A stretch of DNA of 64,000 bases from JADJPO01 sp963825645 (GTDB lineage Bacteria > Actinomycetota > Actinomycetes > Actinomycetales > Kineosporiaceae). Below are positions 25,486 to 33,775 of this stretch, piece after piece (position 1 is the stretch's first letter; every line of letters starts with the position of its first letter). The stretch covers positions 186,001-250,000 of the forward strand of contig CAWGTT010000003.1 of the NCBI GenBank assembly GCA_963825645.1, in the 5' to 3' direction. Both the position numbers and the translations under genes were made by a program. A model generated the notes under the pieces. It did no database searches. It was given only the letters and a program-made list of their open reading frames with translations, and was not told where the DNA came from.

Positions 25486-26499
25486 GTGAAACCGGGGGTT
25501 CGTCGCAACCTGTTCGCACCGACGGCCCTCGCGGCCCCGCTGGCCGTCGGCGTTCTGCTCACCGGGTGCGGGGGCGAGGCCGGCGACAGCACACGGTCCG
25601 CCACGGTTGCCTCCTCCGCGCCGACGCCTTCGGCCGGGGGGCGCACCGCCCCCGTGGAGAACCGGTTCGACATGCCGTACGTCGACGACGGCAACCCCGC
25701 GCACACGCTCGACCTCTACCTGCCGTCCGACACCTCCGCCGAGCCGTTCCCGGTGGCGGTGTTCGTGCACGGCGGGCGCTGGTCCGAGGGCGACAAGTCG
25801 TCGTTGCGGCCCGGTGGGGAGGGTGAACAGTCCGGCTTCACAAGCTTCCTCACCGCCAACGGGTTCGCCGTGGCCGCGATCAACTACCGGCTCAGCGGAG
25901 AGGCCCAGTTCCCTGCCAACATCAACGACGTCCGCGCCGCTGTGCGGTACCTGCGGGCGAACGCAGTCGAGCTCGGGCTGGACGGGACCCGGATCGCGGT
26001 GGCCGGCGACTCGGCGGGCGGCCATCTGGCCATGCTGGCCGCGACGACGAACGGCGATCCCGCGCTCGAGGGCGACCTCGGCGACACCTCGGTCAGCGGC
26101 GATGTGCAGGCGGCGGTCAGCTACTACGGCCTGTCCGACATCCGAGACCGCAGCGCCTACAAGGCCGAGTCGGGATGCGGCGAGGGCCGCAAGGAGGTCT
26201 CGAGCGAGGGCCGGATGCTCGGCGCCGAGCCGACAACGCCACGGGGCATGGCCCTTGCCGAGCAGGCCAGCCCTCTGCTGCGGGCGAACGCCGACGCGGT
26301 GCCGCTGCTGATGTTCGCCGGGCGTCAGGACTGCAACGCGCCGGTCAGCCAGTCCCAAGCGCTGCTCGACGCCCTGCGGAAGGCGGGCGCCACGGCCGAC
26401 CTGATGGTGCTCGATGCCGGTCACGCCGATCCCGTGTACTACACCACCCAGCAGCCGCAGCAGAAGCTGCTGGAGTTCCTGACCGGCGTGCTGGGTTGA
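25486..26499 (+). CDS. Alpha/beta hydrolase lipoprotein (BD-FAE-like esterase)
   Basis: A 337-residue predicted lipoprotein. Residues 1-27 form a signal peptide with the lipobox VLLTGC, placing the protein on the outer face of the membrane. After a Ser/Thr/Pro linker, the hydrolase domain has the oxyanion motif FVHGGRWSEGD, the nucleophile elbow VAGDSAGGHLAML and the late catalytic Asp and His (GRQDCN, DAGHADP). It resembles BD-FAE/kynurenine-formamidase-like carboxylesterases; the substrate is unknown. The start is GTG 25486, the first start codon before the basic n-region. Confidence 0.9.
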   Translation: MKPGVRRNLFAPTALAAPLAVGVLLTGCGGEAGDSTRSATVASSAPTPSAGGRTAPVENRFDMPYVDDGNPAHTLDLYLPSDTSAEPFPVAVFVHGGRWSEGDKSSLRPGGEGEQSGFTSFLTANGFAVAAINYRLSGEAQFPANINDVRAAVRYLRANAVELGLDGTRIAVAGDSAGGHLAMLAATTNGDPALEGDLGDTSVSGDVQAAVSYYGLSDIRDRSAYKAESGCGEGRKEVSSEGRMLGAEPTTPRGMALAEQASPLLRANADAVPLLMFAGRQDCNAPVSQSQALLDALRKAGATADLMVLDAGHADPVYYTTQQPQQKLLEFLTGVLG

Positions 26500-26505
26500 C
26501 GCGGG

Positions 26506-27387
26506 TCAGCTGGTGATGTCCTTGCTGCCCAGGCGCGCCCAGGCGGCGAGCCAGAACACGACGACGTAGATCAGGTCGACCCACAACCCGCGGCGCAGAG
26601 CCTCCCAGGCGATCGGGTCGCGCAGCACGTCGACGAAGGACAGCCACTCGTGCACCAGCAGGTACGGATGCAGCCAGGCGACCTGGGAGATGCCGTCCAG
26701 GATCCAGGACAGAATGACGAAGATCATCACGGTGATCGCCGCCGCAATCGGCTGCTCGGTGAGGGTGGAGACGAACAGGCCCACGGCTGCCAGCGCCGAG
26801 AGGGCCGCCGTCACATAGAAGCAGACCACCGCCAGTCTCCACAGGGCTGCCGCGGTCGAGATCTGGGTGCCGGACAGCGTCGTCATCGGGCCCGCGCCGA
26901 ACAGGGCGACCCCGACCAGCGCGCCCGGGACGGCGACTGCCAGCACCCCCCACAGCGCCCCGGTGCACAACGAGGCGAACTTGACCACGAGTAGGCGGGT
27001 GCGGCTCACCGGCACCGTGAGCAGATAGCGCAGCGTTCCGATGTTCGCTTCGCCGGCGATCGCATCCCCGCTGAGCATCGCCACGGCCAGCGGCAGGAAC
27101 ATGCCCAGCTCGACCAGAAGCGCGGCCAGGGGGACGAACAGGCCGTTCGAGGTGACCTCGTCGAGGAACGTCGGGCCGCCACCTCGACCCGGCTCGGACA
27201 CCTTGACCGCGATCGCCATGATCACCGGAACGGCCGCCAGGACGGCGACTCCGGCCTGGTTGCGTCGCCGGCCGACGATCAGGCGCAGCTCCGAGCGGTA
27301 CAGCCGCAGCGATCCGCGCCACAACCGCGGTGCACCCGCGGGGCCCGCGGCCGTCACGGGATGCGTGACCAGCTCAGCCGCTGACAT
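26506..27387 (-). CDS. ABC-2 type transporter permease
   Basis: A 293-residue membrane subunit with six predicted helices. The first segment RRRNQAGVAVLAAVPVIMAI follows a cytoplasmic N-terminal stretch; EANIGTLRYLLTVPVSRTRL is the conserved ABC-2 coupling region, and later helices include ITVMIFVILSWILDG. It pairs with the ATPase encoded immediately upstream, overlapping it by 14 nt. Together with the LolA-like gene it forms a three-gene operon. The exported substrate is not predictable; such pairs often move lipids, peptides or drugs. Confidence 0.92.
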   Translation of the reverse strand: MSAAELVTHPVTAAGPAGAPRLWRGSLRLYRSELRLIVGRRRNQAGVAVLAAVPVIMAIAVKVSEPGRGGGPTFLDEVTSNGLFVPLAALLVELGMFLPLAVAMLSGDAIAGEANIGTLRYLLTVPVSRTRLLVVKFASLCTGALWGVLAVAVPGALVGVALFGAGPMTTLSGTQISTAAALWRLAVVCFYVTAALSALAAVGLFVSTLTEQPIAAAITVMIFVILSWILDGISQVAWLHPYLLVHEWLSFVDVLRDPIAWEALRRGLWVDLIYVVVFWLAAWARLGSKDITS

Positions 27388-28339
27388 CGAAACCCTCCCC
27401 GGTCAAGGCGACGAACAGGTCCTCCAGGCTCGGTGTGGTCAGCGCGAAACCGCTCACGCCGACACCTGCGTGCACCAGCGCGGCGACCACCTTCTCCGGC
27501 GCCAGCACACCCGGGCTGCCGGTCACCACGCCGCCGGCCACCTTCACATCCTGTACGCCGAGCTCGCCCAGCACCCGTGCGGCGGCGTCGGCCTGAGCGG
27601 TCTCCACCCGGCACATCGGCACCGCGCCGGACCGGACCTCGGCCACGGACCCCTGGGCCACCAGGCGACCCTCACGCATCACGCCGAGGTGCGAGCAGAT
27701 CTGCTCCACCTCGGCGAGCAGGTGGCTCGATACCAGCACCGTGATGCCGTCCGCAGCCAGCGCACCGATCAGGGCCCGAACCTCGCGGGTGCCCTGCGGG
27801 TCCAGGCCGTTGGTCGGCTCGTCGAGCACCAGCAGGTCGCGCGGCGCCAGTAGGGCGGCGGCAATGGCCAGCCGCTGGCGCATGCCGAGCGAGTAGGCGC
27901 GGTAACGCTTGCGGGCCGCTGCCAGCAGCCCCACCCGGTCCAGAGCGGCATCGATCCGCCGCGACGCCGTGGCAGCATCGGAGCGCAGGTCGGCCGCATC
28001 CAGCCTGGCCAGGTTGGCCCGCCCGGACAGGTAGGGATGGAACGCCGGTCCCTCGACCAGCGATCCGACCCGGTGCAGAACCGCGCCCCCGGCCTGCGGG
28101 ATCTGGCGGCCGAGCAGGTGGCAGGTACCCGTGGACGGCGTGACCAGGCCCAGCAGCATCCGGATCGTCGTGGTCTTGCCCGATCCGTTCGGCCCGAGGA
28201 AGCCGTAGACGGCCCCGGACGGCACCACCAGGTCGAGGTCGTCGACGACGGTCTGCGACCCGAACCGCTTGGTCAGCCCGTCGCTGGCGACTGCGAACCC
28301 GGACCCGTCGACCACCTCGCTGCTCGCCGGGCCGCTCAC
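27374..28339 (-). CDS. ABC transporter ATP-binding protein
   Basis: A 321-residue DrrA/CcmA-type ATPase. Walker A is GFLGPNGSGKTTTIRML, the signature is AYSLGMRQRLAIAAALL, Walker B is DLLVLDEPTNGLDPQG, and the switch His is in VLVSSHLLAEVEQIC. A C-terminal extension of about 90 residues (PMCRVETAQADAAARVLGEL) is typical of the DUF4162-like domain in this class. The GTG at 28339 overlaps the stop of the upstream LolA-like gene (GTGA). The frame stays open upstream, but only inside that gene. Confidence 0.94.
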   Translation of the reverse strand: MSGPASSEVVDGSGFAVASDGLTKRFGSQTVVDDLDLVVPSGAVYGFLGPNGSGKTTTIRMLLGLVTPSTGTCHLLGRQIPQAGGAVLHRVGSLVEGPAFHPYLSGRANLARLDAADLRSDAATASRRIDAALDRVGLLAAARKRYRAYSLGMRQRLAIAAALLAPRDLLVLDEPTNGLDPQGTREVRALIGALAADGITVLVSSHLLAEVEQICSHLGVMREGRLVAQGSVAEVRSGAVPMCRVETAQADAAARVLGELGVQDVKVAGGVVTGSPGVLAPEKVVAALVHAGVGVSGFALTTPSLEDLFVALTGEGFDVSG

Positions 28340-29550
28340 GGGCTGGCGGCGAGAGCGTCGTAGACGAGCTGCGGTTCCACCGCACCCACGCCGAACCGGC
28401 CGTCGTTGGTGATCACCAGGGAGAACAGCGTGCCCTGCAGGAGGCGTCCGCTCCCCCACGATCCGGAGACGGCCGGCAGCCGATCCTGCACCGCACCGAG
28501 CAGCGCACTCGGGTCGGTCCCGTTGTCGGCGCCGCCGTCGGTCGCGTCACCGCTGCGGCCGGTGGACAGGTCAGGCATGGTGCCCACCAGCACGCTGGCC
28601 CAGTCGGAGCCGACGACGGACGGCCTGGCACCGGCAGCGCCATCGCGGTCCGGCTTGGCCTGCCGGTCAGGCGTCTGCCCGGCGCCCTTGCCGTCACCAC
28701 CCTCGCGCACCGTGGTGCCCGGCGGCGGTGTGAAATCGAACTGACGCGCCTCGGGGACGGCGAAGTCGACGCTGGTGAACGCGACGTCCACGGCAGGTGC
28801 GTCAGCGCGGGTCGAGAACACCCGGACCCGAAGGGGCACCTTGTGCTCGCCGTCCACGGCGATCGTCACCTTGGCCACCAGGGTGCCCTTCGTCCGGGGG
28901 ACGAAGGAGAGCTCATATGCGGCCCGCCCGGCCACGCTCACCTGCTGCGGCGTGCCCACCTCGGTGCTCGGGCCGATCAGCTCGAGCAGTCGCCGGGCCA
29001 GTTCCGGCGGGTTGCCCGCCAACGCGGCCGCGTCGCCGGAGGCGCTCGGGGTCGGCAGTGCGGTGGGCCGGCCCGCGACCTGCTCGGGGAGCTGGTAGCG
29101 CGTAGCGGTCTTGGTGGCGCTCGACCAGGTCCACACCTCGCGGCCGTTGCGGATCACGTCGGACTCGCCCGCGGTACCGACCAGCGCCAGGCGCACCTTC
29201 TCCGGTCCGGCGTACCAGACCCGCCAGGTGTGTGTTCCGGTCACCGCGGCCGACAGCTCCGAGGACGACGCGCCGCCCGGGCCGACGCCGCCGGTGAGTC
29301 CGGCGATGTCGGGCAGGCCGAGGTCGGCGGTCTGCACCACGGTCCCGGACATCCCGGTGGCCGTCGAGGAGCCCGTGGCGACGTCGAGCGCCGCCTGGTG
29401 CATCTCGGCGATCACCTGCTCGGCGGTGCGCGGCTCGAGGTCGGCCTGCGCCCCGGCGCTCGTGGCCAGGCCGGTCCCGGCGGCCGCGAGGGCCAGGCCG
29501 GCCAGCGGCGCCATCCAGCGCAGCCGTGGATGCTCAGTGAACAGGCTCAT
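28336..29550 (-). CDS. LolA/RseB-like secreted protein
   Basis: A 404-residue exported protein. Residues about 13-34 form a signal or anchor helix (MAPLAGLALAAAGTGLATSA). The body has the LolA-like half-barrel features GTHTWRVWYAGPEKVRLALV, DVIRNGREVWTWSSATKTAT and AAYELSFVPRTKGTLVAKVT, as in actinobacterial DUF2092/RseB-like proteins that bind lipids outside the membrane. A low-complexity Asp/Gly-rich linker (about 285-345) precedes a C-terminal part ending VEPQLVYDALAASP. It heads the operon with the ABC transporter, so it may hand a lipid to or from that pump or sense it. Confidence 0.82.
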   Translation of the reverse strand: MSLFTEHPRLRWMAPLAGLALAAAGTGLATSAGAQADLEPRTAEQVIAEMHQAALDVATGSSTATGMSGTVVQTADLGLPDIAGLTGGVGPGGASSSELSAAVTGTHTWRVWYAGPEKVRLALVGTAGESDVIRNGREVWTWSSATKTATRYQLPEQVAGRPTALPTPSASGDAAALAGNPPELARRLLELIGPSTEVGTPQQVSVAGRAAYELSFVPRTKGTLVAKVTIAVDGEHKVPLRVRVFSTRADAPAVDVAFTSVDFAVPEARQFDFTPPPGTTVREGGDGKGAGQTPDRQAKPDRDGAAGARPSVVGSDWASVLVGTMPDLSTGRSGDATDGGADNGTDPSALLGAVQDRLPAVSGSWGSGRLLQGTLFSLVITNDGRFGVGAVEPQLVYDALAASP

Positions 29551-29654
29551 GGGTCAATTGTCGCTCAGGGCGGCTGAAGGCATCCTGAGAGGCCCGCCGC
29601 CGGCGGCACCAGGGCCCGTCTCCTGCGGCCGCCTCGGCGTGTCAAGGTGGTCTG

Positions 29655-30317
29655 GTGCGGGTGCTGGTCGTCGAGGACGAGCGGGCGATGTCGCAGGCAC
29701 TGCGCCGAGGCCTGCAGGCCGAGGGGTTCGTGGTGGACGTTGCCGCCGACGGACCGGCGGGGCTGCGGGCCGCCCGGTTCGGTGACTTCGACGCCGTTCT
29801 GCTCGACGTGATGCTGCCCGGCATGTCCGGCTACACGGTGGTCCGCACCCTGCGCGCAGAGGGCAACTGGGTACCGGTGCTGATGCTCTCGGCCAAGGAC
29901 GGCGAGTACGACCAGGCGGACGGGCTGGACTACGGCGCCGACGACTACCTGACCAAGCCGTTCTCCTTCGTGGTGCTGCTGGCTCGGTTGCGGGCGCTGC
30001 TGCGCCGCGACCCGGTGCCCCGGCCGGCCGTGCTGACTGTGGGGTCCCTGGAGCTCGACCCGGCGAGCAAGGTGGTCCGCGACGGTGGCGCCGAGGTCGC
30101 CCTGGCGCCGCGCGAGTACGCCGTTCTCGAGGTCCTGCTGCGCGACCACCCAGCCGTGGTGTCCAAGCAGCGGCTGCTGAACCAGGTCTGGGGTGGCGTA
30201 CCGGCCGGCCCCAGCGGCGAGAACGTGGTCGAGGTCTACGTGGGCTACCTGCGTCGCAAGCTGGGCCGGCGTCGGATCGAGACCGTGCGCGGTGCCGGCT
30301 ACCGGCTGCGGGACTGA
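29655..30317 (+). CDS. OmpR/PhoB-family response regulator
   Basis: A 220-residue DNA-binding response regulator. The receiver has the acidic pocket (VVEDERA), phosphoacceptor Asp51 in AVLLDVMLPGMSG, the switch Ser/Thr in LMLSAKD and Lys in DYLTKPFSF. The winged-helix effector starts near residue 128 (LTVGSLELDPASKVVRDG) and ends with GENVVEVYVGYLRRKLGRRR followed by TVRGAGYRLRD. The start is GTG. The cognate kinase begins 6 bp downstream. It is divergent from the LolA-like gene with about 100 bp between, so it may control that operon; this is inference. Confidence 0.95.
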   Translation: MRVLVVEDERAMSQALRRGLQAEGFVVDVAADGPAGLRAARFGDFDAVLLDVMLPGMSGYTVVRTLRAEGNWVPVLMLSAKDGEYDQADGLDYGADDYLTKPFSFVVLLARLRALLRRDPVPRPAVLTVGSLELDPASKVVRDGGAEVALAPREYAVLEVLLRDHPAVVSKQRLLNQVWGGVPAGPSGENVVEVYVGYLRRKLGRRRIETVRGAGYRLRD

Positions 30318-30323
30318 CCCGGC

Positions 30324-31589
30324 ATGCGCAGGCGATGGCCCGCGACCGGCACCGTGACGCTCTGGCCGCGGCGGTGGAGCCCGCGCGCCCGGCTGGCCGG
30401 CACGGGGCTGGCCGTGCTCGCCGCGGCGCTGCTGGTCGGTGCCCTGCTCGTGTACCTGGTGACCACGCTCGCGCTGAGCCGATCGGTCGACGCCGGCGCC
30501 CGAACCGGTGCCCAGCGAGTCGCGGAGCTGGCGACGGCGGGCCGGCTGCCCGAGGTGCTTCCGGCGACGCCGCCGCAGATCATCCAGGTGCTGGACGCCG
30601 AGGGCCGGGTGCTGGCGGCCAGCGTGACAGGCGACCGGGTCACCGCGCTGGTCTCGCAGGCCGAACGGGCCCGGCTGCGCGCCGGTGAGGTGGTCGTCGT
30701 CCCGGGCAGCCGCGCCGCGCTGGGCGGCGAGCTGAGGGTGGTGGGGCTACCCGCCGACGACCCGGCCGGCGGCGAGCTACTGGTCGTCGCGGCTACGCCG
30801 ACCGCGGACGTCGACATCACCCGCGGCGTCCTACGCCGGCTGCTGGTGGTACTGGTCCCCGTGGCGCTGGCCGCCCTGGCCGTCTTGGCCTGGCGGATGA
30901 CCGGGTCGGCCCTTCGGCCGGTCGCTCAGGCGCGGCGCAGCCAGCGCGAGTTCGTCGCCGACGCCGCGCACGAGCTACGCAGCCCGCTCGCCAGCATGCG
31001 CACCCAGCTCGAGGTGGCCCAGCGGCTCGGCGAGGGCGGCCGGCTGCCGGGCGACCTGCTCGCCGAGGTGGACCGGCTCAGCGCCCTGGTCGAGGACCTG
31101 CTCATCCTGGCCCGCACCGACGCAGGGCCCGGGGCACCTCCGGAAGCGGTCGACCTCACCGAGCTGCTGGACGACGTGGCGCGGCGGCGTCCGGACGCCA
31201 GGGTGCCGATCACCGTGCGCTGCCCGCCCGGCCTGACGGCGCAGGCCGTAGCCGATGATCTGCAACGCGCCGTGGACAACCTCGTCGACAACGCGCTGCG
31301 CCACGCCGTCGGCCGGGTCGAGGTGGAGGCCGAGGCCATGGGTGACGCGGTGGAGATCAGGGTGCGCGACGACGGCGCCGGGATCGCCGCGCAGGACCGG
31401 GAACGCGTCTTCGAGCGCTTCGCCCGGCTCGACGAGGCCCGGGATCGCGACCGCGGCGGCACCGGACTCGGCCTTCCGATCGCCCAGGAGCTGGTCCGTC
31501 GAGGCGGCGGCCAGATCACCCTCACCGATGCCGGACCCGGGCTGTGCGCCGTGATCCGCCTCCCGCTCAGCGCCGCCCGGAACCGGTGA
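30324..31589 (+). CDS. Sensor histidine kinase with shortened linker
   Basis: A 421-residue membrane kinase partner of the upstream regulator. TM1 is about residues 23-47 and TM2 about 173-190, enclosing an extracellular sensor of about 120 residues. The H box is FVADAAHELRSPLASMRTQL with His216, the N box NLVDNALRHAVGRVEVEAE, and the ATP-lid boxes are VRDDGAGIAAQ and RDRGGTGLGLPIAQEL. Only about 20 residues (TGSALRPVAQARRSQR) separate TM2 from the H box, too short for the usual 50-residue HAMP domain. The 3' end overlaps the convergent channel gene by 23 bp. Confidence 0.94.
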   Translation: MRRRWPATGTVTLWPRRWSPRARLAGTGLAVLAAALLVGALLVYLVTTLALSRSVDAGARTGAQRVAELATAGRLPEVLPATPPQIIQVLDAEGRVLAASVTGDRVTALVSQAERARLRAGEVVVVPGSRAALGGELRVVGLPADDPAGGELLVVAATPTADVDITRGVLRRLLVVLVPVALAALAVLAWRMTGSALRPVAQARRSQREFVADAAHELRSPLASMRTQLEVAQRLGEGGRLPGDLLAEVDRLSALVEDLLILARTDAGPGAPPEAVDLTELLDDVARRRPDARVPITVRCPPGLTAQAVADDLQRAVDNLVDNALRHAVGRVEVEAEAMGDAVEIRVRDDGAGIAAQDRERVFERFARLDEARDRDRGGTGLGLPIAQELVRRGGGQITLTDAGPGLCAVIRLPLSAARNR

Positions 31590-33315
31590 GCCGCCGCCAG
31601 AGCCAGCCGCTGCTCAGCTCATGCCCGAAGCGTACGTAGTCCAGGGCGTTCAGGTTCTCCGCCGTCAGCTGCTGGCGTCGAGCCGCGCGCTCGTCGCCGG
31701 CGAACAGCAATCGGTCGCCGACCCGTAGCAGCGTGTCGGGACCGGGCAAGGGATCGAGCTCCCCCTCCCGGGCGAGCATCAGGGCCAGCACCGCCAGGTC
31801 GTCGTCGCGGTCGGCGCTGTCCCGTAACAGGTGCCGCAGCTGCACCTGCTCGCCGCGGGCCAGGCTGGCGTGTACGGCGGCGGCGCCGTCGGCGTCGACG
31901 GTGAGCCCCCAGACCTCCGGTACCCGCCCCTCCCCGAGCGTCTGCAGGTGGGCCGCGAGATCGGCGCACCACCCCTCAGGTCGCCGGCGCACCTCACGGA
32001 CGAACTGGCTGAGCAGGGGCGTGGTGATGATCGCCAGGCACTCCTCGGCGACGACCCTGGTGGAGACCATCTCGAAGTCGGACTCGAAGGCGGCGAAGAG
32101 CAGGTCGTTCGCCGTCTCGTTCTGGCGGCAGACGACGAACACGTCGGAGTTGAGCTGGCTGGCGGTGATGGCGATCGACAGGTTGTTCGCGTCGACGTCG
32201 CTCCCGGCCACGATCCCGACGGCGTCCAGGATCCCTGCCCCGACGAGTGAGTCGGCCTCCGTCCCCCGGCCGATCTGCGCGTGCACACCCTGGCGGGCGA
32301 GGCCGGCGACCTCGTCCTGGCTCAGCAATGGATCGATCACCGTCACCTCGATCTCCACCCGCTGCAGGCTGGAGACCACCTCCTGGCCGAACCGCCCGTG
32401 CCCGCACACCACCCAGCGGCCACGGGGTGGTCGGTGCACCTCCGGGACGGCACCGCCGGGCAGCGCAGTGAGCACCTCGATCAGCCGGTAGCGGTCCGGA
32501 TGGGCGATGGACAGCGCCAGCTCCTCGGCGAACTGCTGGAAGGGGTTGATCACGTGGTCGGTGCCGAACGACTCCATGTTCAGGGCCACCTGTGGGTCGG
32601 TGGTCCGGGCCAGCACCGGATGGCGCGGGTTGAACAGCCGGGCCGCGATGGCGATCGCCAGGTTCGCCTGGTCGTCGTTGGTCACCGCCAGCACGCCACG
32701 GTACTGGGGGTGCCGCAGACCCGCTCGCAGCAGCGTCTCAGGCAGCGCGGCGTCGCCCTCGATCAACAAGGGGTTGGTGGCCAGGTCCTCGAGGTCGAGC
32801 TCCTGCACCCGCAGCTCGTCCCGCTCGACGATCACGAACCGCCGGTTCAGGTCGGCCAGGCCTCGGGCGATCAGGGTGCCGGTGGTTCCGGCGCCGCAGA
32901 CGACGTAGAACGGCTCGGTGACCCGGCGCACCTGGCGGGCGAGCTTGTTGGAGCTGAGCGCCGCCCGGAACGCGCGGTCCTGGAGCACGCCCAGGATGGT
33001 CACGATCGCGTACGACCAGCCGACCACGGTCAGGTAGATGCAGGCCGTGACCCAGAGCCGCTGGCCGTCCGAGAACGGGACCGGGATCTCGCCGAAACCG
33101 ATCGTGGTCGCGGTGAAGCTGACGAAGTAGAAGGCGTGGAAGACGCTCAGCGGTGGCGCGGGGTCGCCGAACTCGTCGACGCCGGGGATCAGGATCAGTC
33201 CGGCGATGCTGACCGTGTAGATCGCGATAAGCACGATCAACGGCGCCCGCATCCGGCGCAGGACGAGGAAGACGGTATTGCCCATGGCTACCCACTGCTG
33301 CTCACTGCCACCCAC
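31567..33315 (-). CDS. Two-TM potassium channel with two TrkA-N/TrkA-C domains
   Basis: A 582-residue channel-like protein. The pore module (residues about 22-110) has two helices around the filter TTIGFGEI, a TIGFG variant of TVGYG. Two Rossmann-type RCK/TrkA-N domains follow: FYVVCGAGTTGTLIARGLAD and GRWVVCGHGRFGQEVVSSLQ, each with an acidic strand end (IVERDE, VIDPLL). A TrkA-C-like segment with VGDRLLFAGDE ends the protein. The RCK pair would gate K+ flux by nucleotide or ion binding. An in-frame ATG 10 codons later (33285) is an alternative start. The DUF6394-like gene lies just upstream on the same strand. Confidence 0.9.
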   Translation of the reverse strand: MGGSEQQWVAMGNTVFLVLRRMRAPLIVLIAIYTVSIAGLILIPGVDEFGDPAPPLSVFHAFYFVSFTATTIGFGEIPVPFSDGQRLWVTACIYLTVVGWSYAIVTILGVLQDRAFRAALSSNKLARQVRRVTEPFYVVCGAGTTGTLIARGLADLNRRFVIVERDELRVQELDLEDLATNPLLIEGDAALPETLLRAGLRHPQYRGVLAVTNDDQANLAIAIAARLFNPRHPVLARTTDPQVALNMESFGTDHVINPFQQFAEELALSIAHPDRYRLIEVLTALPGGAVPEVHRPPRGRWVVCGHGRFGQEVVSSLQRVEIEVTVIDPLLSQDEVAGLARQGVHAQIGRGTEADSLVGAGILDAVGIVAGSDVDANNLSIAITASQLNSDVFVVCRQNETANDLLFAAFESDFEMVSTRVVAEECLAIITTPLLSQFVREVRRRPEGWCADLAAHLQTLGEGRVPEVWGLTVDADGAAAVHASLARGEQVQLRHLLRDSADRDDDLAVLALMLAREGELDPLPGPDTLLRVGDRLLFAGDERAARRQQLTAENLNALDYVRFGHELSSGWLWRRLTGSGRR

Positions 33316-33318
33316 GGC

Positions 33319-33702
33319 TCAGCGCCGCATCATCACGGTCTCGACGATGAGGATCACCAACGAGACGATGTTCGCCAGCAACGCACCACCGGACAGCGAC
33401 ACCACACTCGAGGTCACGTGCACGGTCATGCCGCTGCCGGTGACGTGCACCGCGATCACCCAGGTGACCGCCGCGGCGATCAGCTGCAGGTCGGCGACGA
33501 GGCTGGTGGACAGGTGGACCGCACCGATCTGCGTGCGGTCGCCGAACTTGAGCACGGTGGCGATCAGGCTGACAACCAGGGCGCTGAGCAGCTCGTAGAT
33601 GTTGTGCAGCTCCGGGCGGCTGGGGTCGCCGATGAAGTAGCCGAAGTTCAAGGTGGCGGCGAGCACGATGAAGAAGCCGAAGACCACCTTCTCCATGTTC
33701 AT
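33319..33702 (-). CDS. DUF6394-like membrane protein
   Basis: A 127-residue protein with three or four membrane segments: KVVFGFFIVLAATLNFGYFI, YELLSALVVSLIATVLKFGD, LVADLQLIAAAVTWVIAVHV and ANIVSLVILIVETVMM. The stretch LIATVLKFGDRTQIGAVHLS matches, from memory, the uncharacterised DUF6394 family, typically found beside TrkA-type potassium channels. It sits 3 bp upstream of the channel gene on the same strand. A role as a channel subunit or assembly partner is inferred from context only. GGAGG lies before the start ATG. Confidence 0.72.
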   Translation of the reverse strand: MNMEKVVFGFFIVLAATLNFGYFIGDPSRPELHNIYELLSALVVSLIATVLKFGDRTQIGAVHLSTSLVADLQLIAAAVTWVIAVHVTGSGMTVHVTSSVVSLSGGALLANIVSLVILIVETVMMRR

Positions 33703-33775
33703 GGCGGCTCCTCCGTGCTCGCCTGGTGCCCGCGCCCCCGACCGTCGTGGCGGTTGGGTCTGCCTTGGCCGGAGC

